From contig NZ_JADPKK010000023.1 of NCBI RefSeq assembly GCF_023073915.1, positions 620,001-684,000 of the forward strand: DNA of 64,000 nt, written 5' to 3'. The notes beneath the pieces were generated by a model. That model was not told where the DNA came from. It saw only the letters and a program-made list of their open reading frames with translations, and ran no database searches. Shown one piece after another: positions 62,649 to 64,000 of this stretch (position 1 is the stretch's first letter; each line of letters opens with the position of its first letter). Made by a program: the position numbers and the translations under genes. The stretch comes from Bradyrhizobium sp. 149. Its GTDB lineage: Bacteria; Pseudomonadota; Alphaproteobacteria; Rhizobiales; Xanthobacteraceae.

Positions 62649-62878
62649 CGTTCTTTTCCGTATTCTCATTCGGGAGACTGGCCGATCGAACCGTATCATG
62701 GCGTCGGGCGCCCCTCAGATTGAAGTACGAGCATCATGTAGGCCAGTCTTTCGCGAACGCCCGCCGTTGGGCATCACGCTTGCGTGCAGTTTTGAAATTG
62801 ACCTGCGCGGCCGCAGCTGTGCTATGCGAGCGATGGCGATCAACAATTCGGGATCGCCCAGGCCACAGGGACAATCTG

Positions 62879-63622
62879 TTGGAAACGCTCACCTACGCGC
62901 TGCTGCTGCTCGGCGCACTGGCCGGGGGCTTCGTCTCGGGCCTTGCCGGATTCGGCACGGCACTGATGGCGCTCGGCATCTGGCTCTACGTGCTGCCGCC
63001 CTCGCTCGCGGTGCCCTTGGTGCTGATCTGCTCGGTGATCGCGCAAAGCTCGACGCTGCCGTCGATGTGGAAGAGTTTTGACCTCTCACTGGTGTGGCCG
63101 TTCCTGATTGGGGGACTGATCGGGGTGCCGCTGGGCACCATGCTGGTCGCCTCCGCCGATCCAAAAGTGTTCAAGCTGAGCGTCGGCGTGCTGATCCTTG
63201 TTTTTTCGACGGCTCTCTATCTGAACAAGCAGCCGCTCGCCCTCACATTCGGCGGCCGCATTGCCGACGGCGCGATCGGTTTTGCCGGCGGCATATTGGG
63301 TGGCCTTGCCGGACTATCGGGGCCGCTGCCGATCCTGTGGGCCAACATCCGCGGCTGGAATAAGCACGAGCGGCGCGGCATCTTCCAGCTCTTCAATTTC
63401 ACCGTGCTCGCCACCGCCTTGGTGTTGCAGACCGCCTCGGGCCTCGTCGCATTCAAGGTGGTCTGGCTCGCGCTGGTCGCTTTTCCCGGCACGCTGATCG
63501 GCGCATGGGCCGGTGCCCGCGTCTATCACGCGCTGAGCGACAAGCATTTCGGCGATGTCGTGCTCGGTCTCCTGTTCCTGTCGGGCCTCGGCCTCGTCTG
63601 GAACAGTATTGGCGCGCACTAA
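62879..63622 (+). CDS. TauE/SafE-family membrane permease
   Basis: This 247-residue protein has eight predicted helices with the TauE/SafE half-repeat signatures GFVSGLAGFGTALMALG and GGILGGLAGLSGPLPILWAN. The family exports sulfite, sulfonates or organosulfur anions. I chose TTG 62879 since AGGGA lies seven to eight bases upstream and the first transmembrane helix follows at once; the frame upstream is open but not protein-like. Its stop overlaps the convergent gene by 4 bases. Bases 62649-62878 show no gene. Confidence 0.87.
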   Translation: METLTYALLLLGALAGGFVSGLAGFGTALMALGIWLYVLPPSLAVPLVLICSVIAQSSTLPSMWKSFDLSLVWPFLIGGLIGVPLGTMLVASADPKVFKLSVGVLILVFSTALYLNKQPLALTFGGRIADGAIGFAGGILGGLAGLSGPLPILWANIRGWNKHERRGIFQLFNFTVLATALVLQTASGLVAFKVVWLALVAFPGTLIGAWAGARVYHALSDKHFGDVVLGLLFLSGLGLVWNSIGAH

Positions 63623-64000
63623 CTCCGTGTTTTCCTCGCCGCGAGCGCCATGCCGCCCGCAACGCCAACGCCGAGCACGTAGATCCAGCCCTCGGCGAAA
63701 TCGAACAGATGCGAGTTGAGCAGCGAGGACAGCATGTTCTGCACCACGACCAGGAGGCCGACCCAGCAGGCCAGCCCCTCGCCGCGAAAAAGCGAGAGGT
63801 GCGCGAACCAGAGCGCGTAGAGGATCATGACGCCCAGCCCCCCCCACTGCACGGCGACATTGAGCGTCTGGTTGTGGGGATCACCGACGATTTCCGCGCG
63901 CACCCCGCTCTCGCCGGCAGCCGCGCGCTCGAACAGACCGCGGATCGCGCCGGTGCCGTGACCGAGCAACGGCGCGTCCGCGGTAAACACGAGCGATTTG
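63619..64000 (-). CDS. O-antigen ligase-family membrane protein (5' partial)
   Basis: Only the C-terminal part (about 127 codons) is inside the window; the frame is open past 64000. It holds the periplasmic loop signature GHGTGAIRGLFER and VGDPHNQTLNVAVQWGGLG, where HNQ is typical of WaaL/Wzy-type proteins, followed by three transmembrane helices (LGVMILYALWFAHLSLF, WVGLLVVVQNMLSSLL, WIYVLGVGVAGGMALAA). These enzymes transfer or polymerise lipid-linked polysaccharide. The apparent GTG at 63990 is internal to the gene. Confidence 0.85.
   Translation of the reverse strand, partial: KSLVFTADAPLLGHGTGAIRGLFERAAAGESGVRAEIVGDPHNQTLNVAVQWGGLGVMILYALWFAHLSLFRGEGLACWVGLLVVVQNMLSSLLNSHLFDFAEGWIYVLGVGVAGGMALAARKTRS

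Overview
The window is high-GC alphaproteobacterial chromosome, most likely Bradyrhizobium or a close relative in the Nitrobacteraceae. The basis is protein character (long FtsZ tail, Bradyrhizobium-style Ddl, HicAB and YCII/DGPF proteins), the alphaproteobacterial gene order rsmH-ftsL-ftsI-murEF-mraY-murD-ftsW-murGCB-ddl-ftsQAZ-lpxC-bamD-recN-ligA, and several families of short palindromic repeats between genes. I saw no CRISPR array, tRNA, rRNA, prophage or intact insertion sequence.

Layout. Bases 1-1830 hold the 3' part of a UvrD/PcrA-type helicase whose reading frame contains a repeat element. Bases 1885-7749 hold a HicAB toxin-antitoxin pair, a secreted four-cysteine-repeat protein with an OmpA-like partner, a three-gene membrane-lipid-like operon (Mpo1-like, HpnA-like SDR, ICMT-like methyltransferase), a small protein and a sorbosone-dehydrogenase-like beta-propeller. 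Bases 7753-16059 are a metabolic/accessory stretch: aspartate dehydrogenase, a LysR regulator, an MFS remnant joined to tartrate dehydrogenase, and a MarR / binding-protein / P450 locus flanked by two paralogous secreted serine hydrolases. Bases 16347-29964 hold an ABC-2 exporter, an L,D-transpeptidase, a glycerophosphodiester phosphodiesterase, a membrane spermidine-synthase-like protein, a CrtI-type oxidoreductase, a lone Flp pilin, prmA, an aminopeptidase P and a Bcr/CflA exporter.

From 30076 to 55937 everything is on the minus strand: the division and cell wall (dcw) cluster followed by lipid A synthesis (lpxC), outer membrane assembly (bamD), recombination repair (recN) and DNA ligase (ligA). 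This stretch covers peptidoglycan precursor synthesis from UDP-MurNAc to lipid II and the FtsZ/A/Q/L/I/W division proteins. No mraZ lies upstream of rsmH; instead a divergent peptidoglycan amidase is found, and a 15-bp tandem repeat abuts the rsmH start.

From 56426 to the end are the amidase, an ECF sigma factor with its YCII/DGPF partner, RNase P RNA (rnpB), an alpha/beta hydrolase, a DUF983 protein divergent from a MocR regulator, a small secreted protein, a TauE/SafE permease and the C-terminal part of an O-antigen ligase-like protein that runs off the window.

The observations I rate highest are the repeat inserted in frame into the helicase, the Mpo1/SDR/ICMT operon with a perfect CRP-type palindrome upstream, the paired secreted hydrolases around the MarR-P450 locus, the exact duplicated four-cysteine modules, and the tandem repeat at the rsmH start.
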